DNA from: an uncultured Lachnospiraceae bacterium
GTDB lineage: Bacteria; Bacillota; Clostridia; Lachnospirales; Lachnospiraceae
DNA length: 13,552 bases
Direction: 5' to 3'
Assembly (NCBI GenBank): GCA_937916415.1
Contig: CALGGH010000114.1
Span: 1-13,552, forward strand
Positions 13,471-13,552 of the stretch are shown one piece after another. Position 1 is the first letter of the stretch, and every line of letters starts with the position of its first letter. A model generated the notes under the pieces. The model was not told where the DNA came from, did no database searches, and saw only the letters and a list, made by a program, of their open reading frames with translations. The translations under genes and the position numbers were made by a program.

Positions 13471-13552
13471 ATGAGCGATTATATTTTATCCTGCTGTTCC
13501 ACCGCAGACGTGGAGCAAAGCTTTTATGATTCAAGGGACATACGCTTTCTCT
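13471..13552 (+). CDS. DegV family protein, 3' truncated by window edge
   Basis: Only the first 27 codons are present. The N-terminus MSDYILSCCSTADV, then YDSRDIRFL, matches the start of DegV-family proteins of Lachnospiraceae, in which an S-T-(A/C)-D loop near the N-terminus is part of the fatty-acid binding site. DegV/FakB proteins carry fatty acids for the FakA kinase or bind lipid by themselves. AGGAGG (13459-13464) lies 6 nt before the ATG, an ideal ribosome binding site. The leader holds the tandem-repeat terminator structure described above. The call rests on few residues. Confidence 0.75.
   Translation, partial: MSDYILSCCSTADVEQSFYDSRDIRFL

Overview
The window looks like chromosomal DNA of a Gram-positive anaerobe of the Clostridia, most likely Lachnospiraceae. 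The clues are the sufC-B-D-S-U gene order, a DUF134 regulator in front of suf, an ACT-protein/homoserine dehydrogenase/aspartokinase cluster, a DegV protein with a family-typical N-terminus, and strong GGAGG-type ribosome binding sites. Coding regions are moderately GC-rich, while the long intergenic region is clearly AT-rich. No rRNA, tRNA, CRISPR array, transposase or phage gene was seen.

Layout. 1-1540 (+): 3' part of a hybrid sensor histidine kinase that enters from outside the window. 1553-9212 (-): one tight run reading DUF134 regulator, sufC, sufB, sufD, sufS, sufU, then a membrane-anchored GH3-fold protein. Gaps are 2-90 bp and sufB/sufD overlap, which suggests one iron-sulfur cluster assembly operon. 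9213-10086: an 874-bp region without a convincing protein gene but dense in signals. It holds a strong minus-strand promoter (P1) with an AT-rich upstream element, a folded RNA candidate of about 330 nt ending in a hairpin with a pyrimidine tail, a 39-bp inverted repeat, four 27-bp tandem repeats, a second minus-strand promoter (P2) with a perfect 14-bp palindrome at its start site, and a hairpin in the presumed suf leader. 10087-13166 (-): ACT-domain protein, hom and an aspartokinase, with a good promoter upstream. 13296-13552 (+): divergent promoter, two 57-bp tandem repeats ending in a Rho-independent terminator shape placed just before the ribosome binding site of a degV-type gene that leaves the window.

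How it fits together. SufS takes sulfur from cysteine, SufU accepts and passes it on, and SufBCD builds the cluster with SufC as ATPase. The DUF134 protein is a candidate local regulator, and its Cys-rich tail closely resembles a tail on SufC. The 3' end of the candidate RNA from P1 is complementary over 39 nt to the leader that P2 would give the suf mRNA, so an RNA-RNA control circuit on iron-sulfur assembly is a testable idea. The hom/aspartokinase operon makes the branch-point enzymes to threonine, methionine and lysine. The most interesting candidates are the P1 RNA/suf leader arrangement, the shared Cys tails, the GH3 protein lacking catalytic residues, and the repeat-built attenuator-like leader of degV. 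All functional claims come from reading the sequence only.
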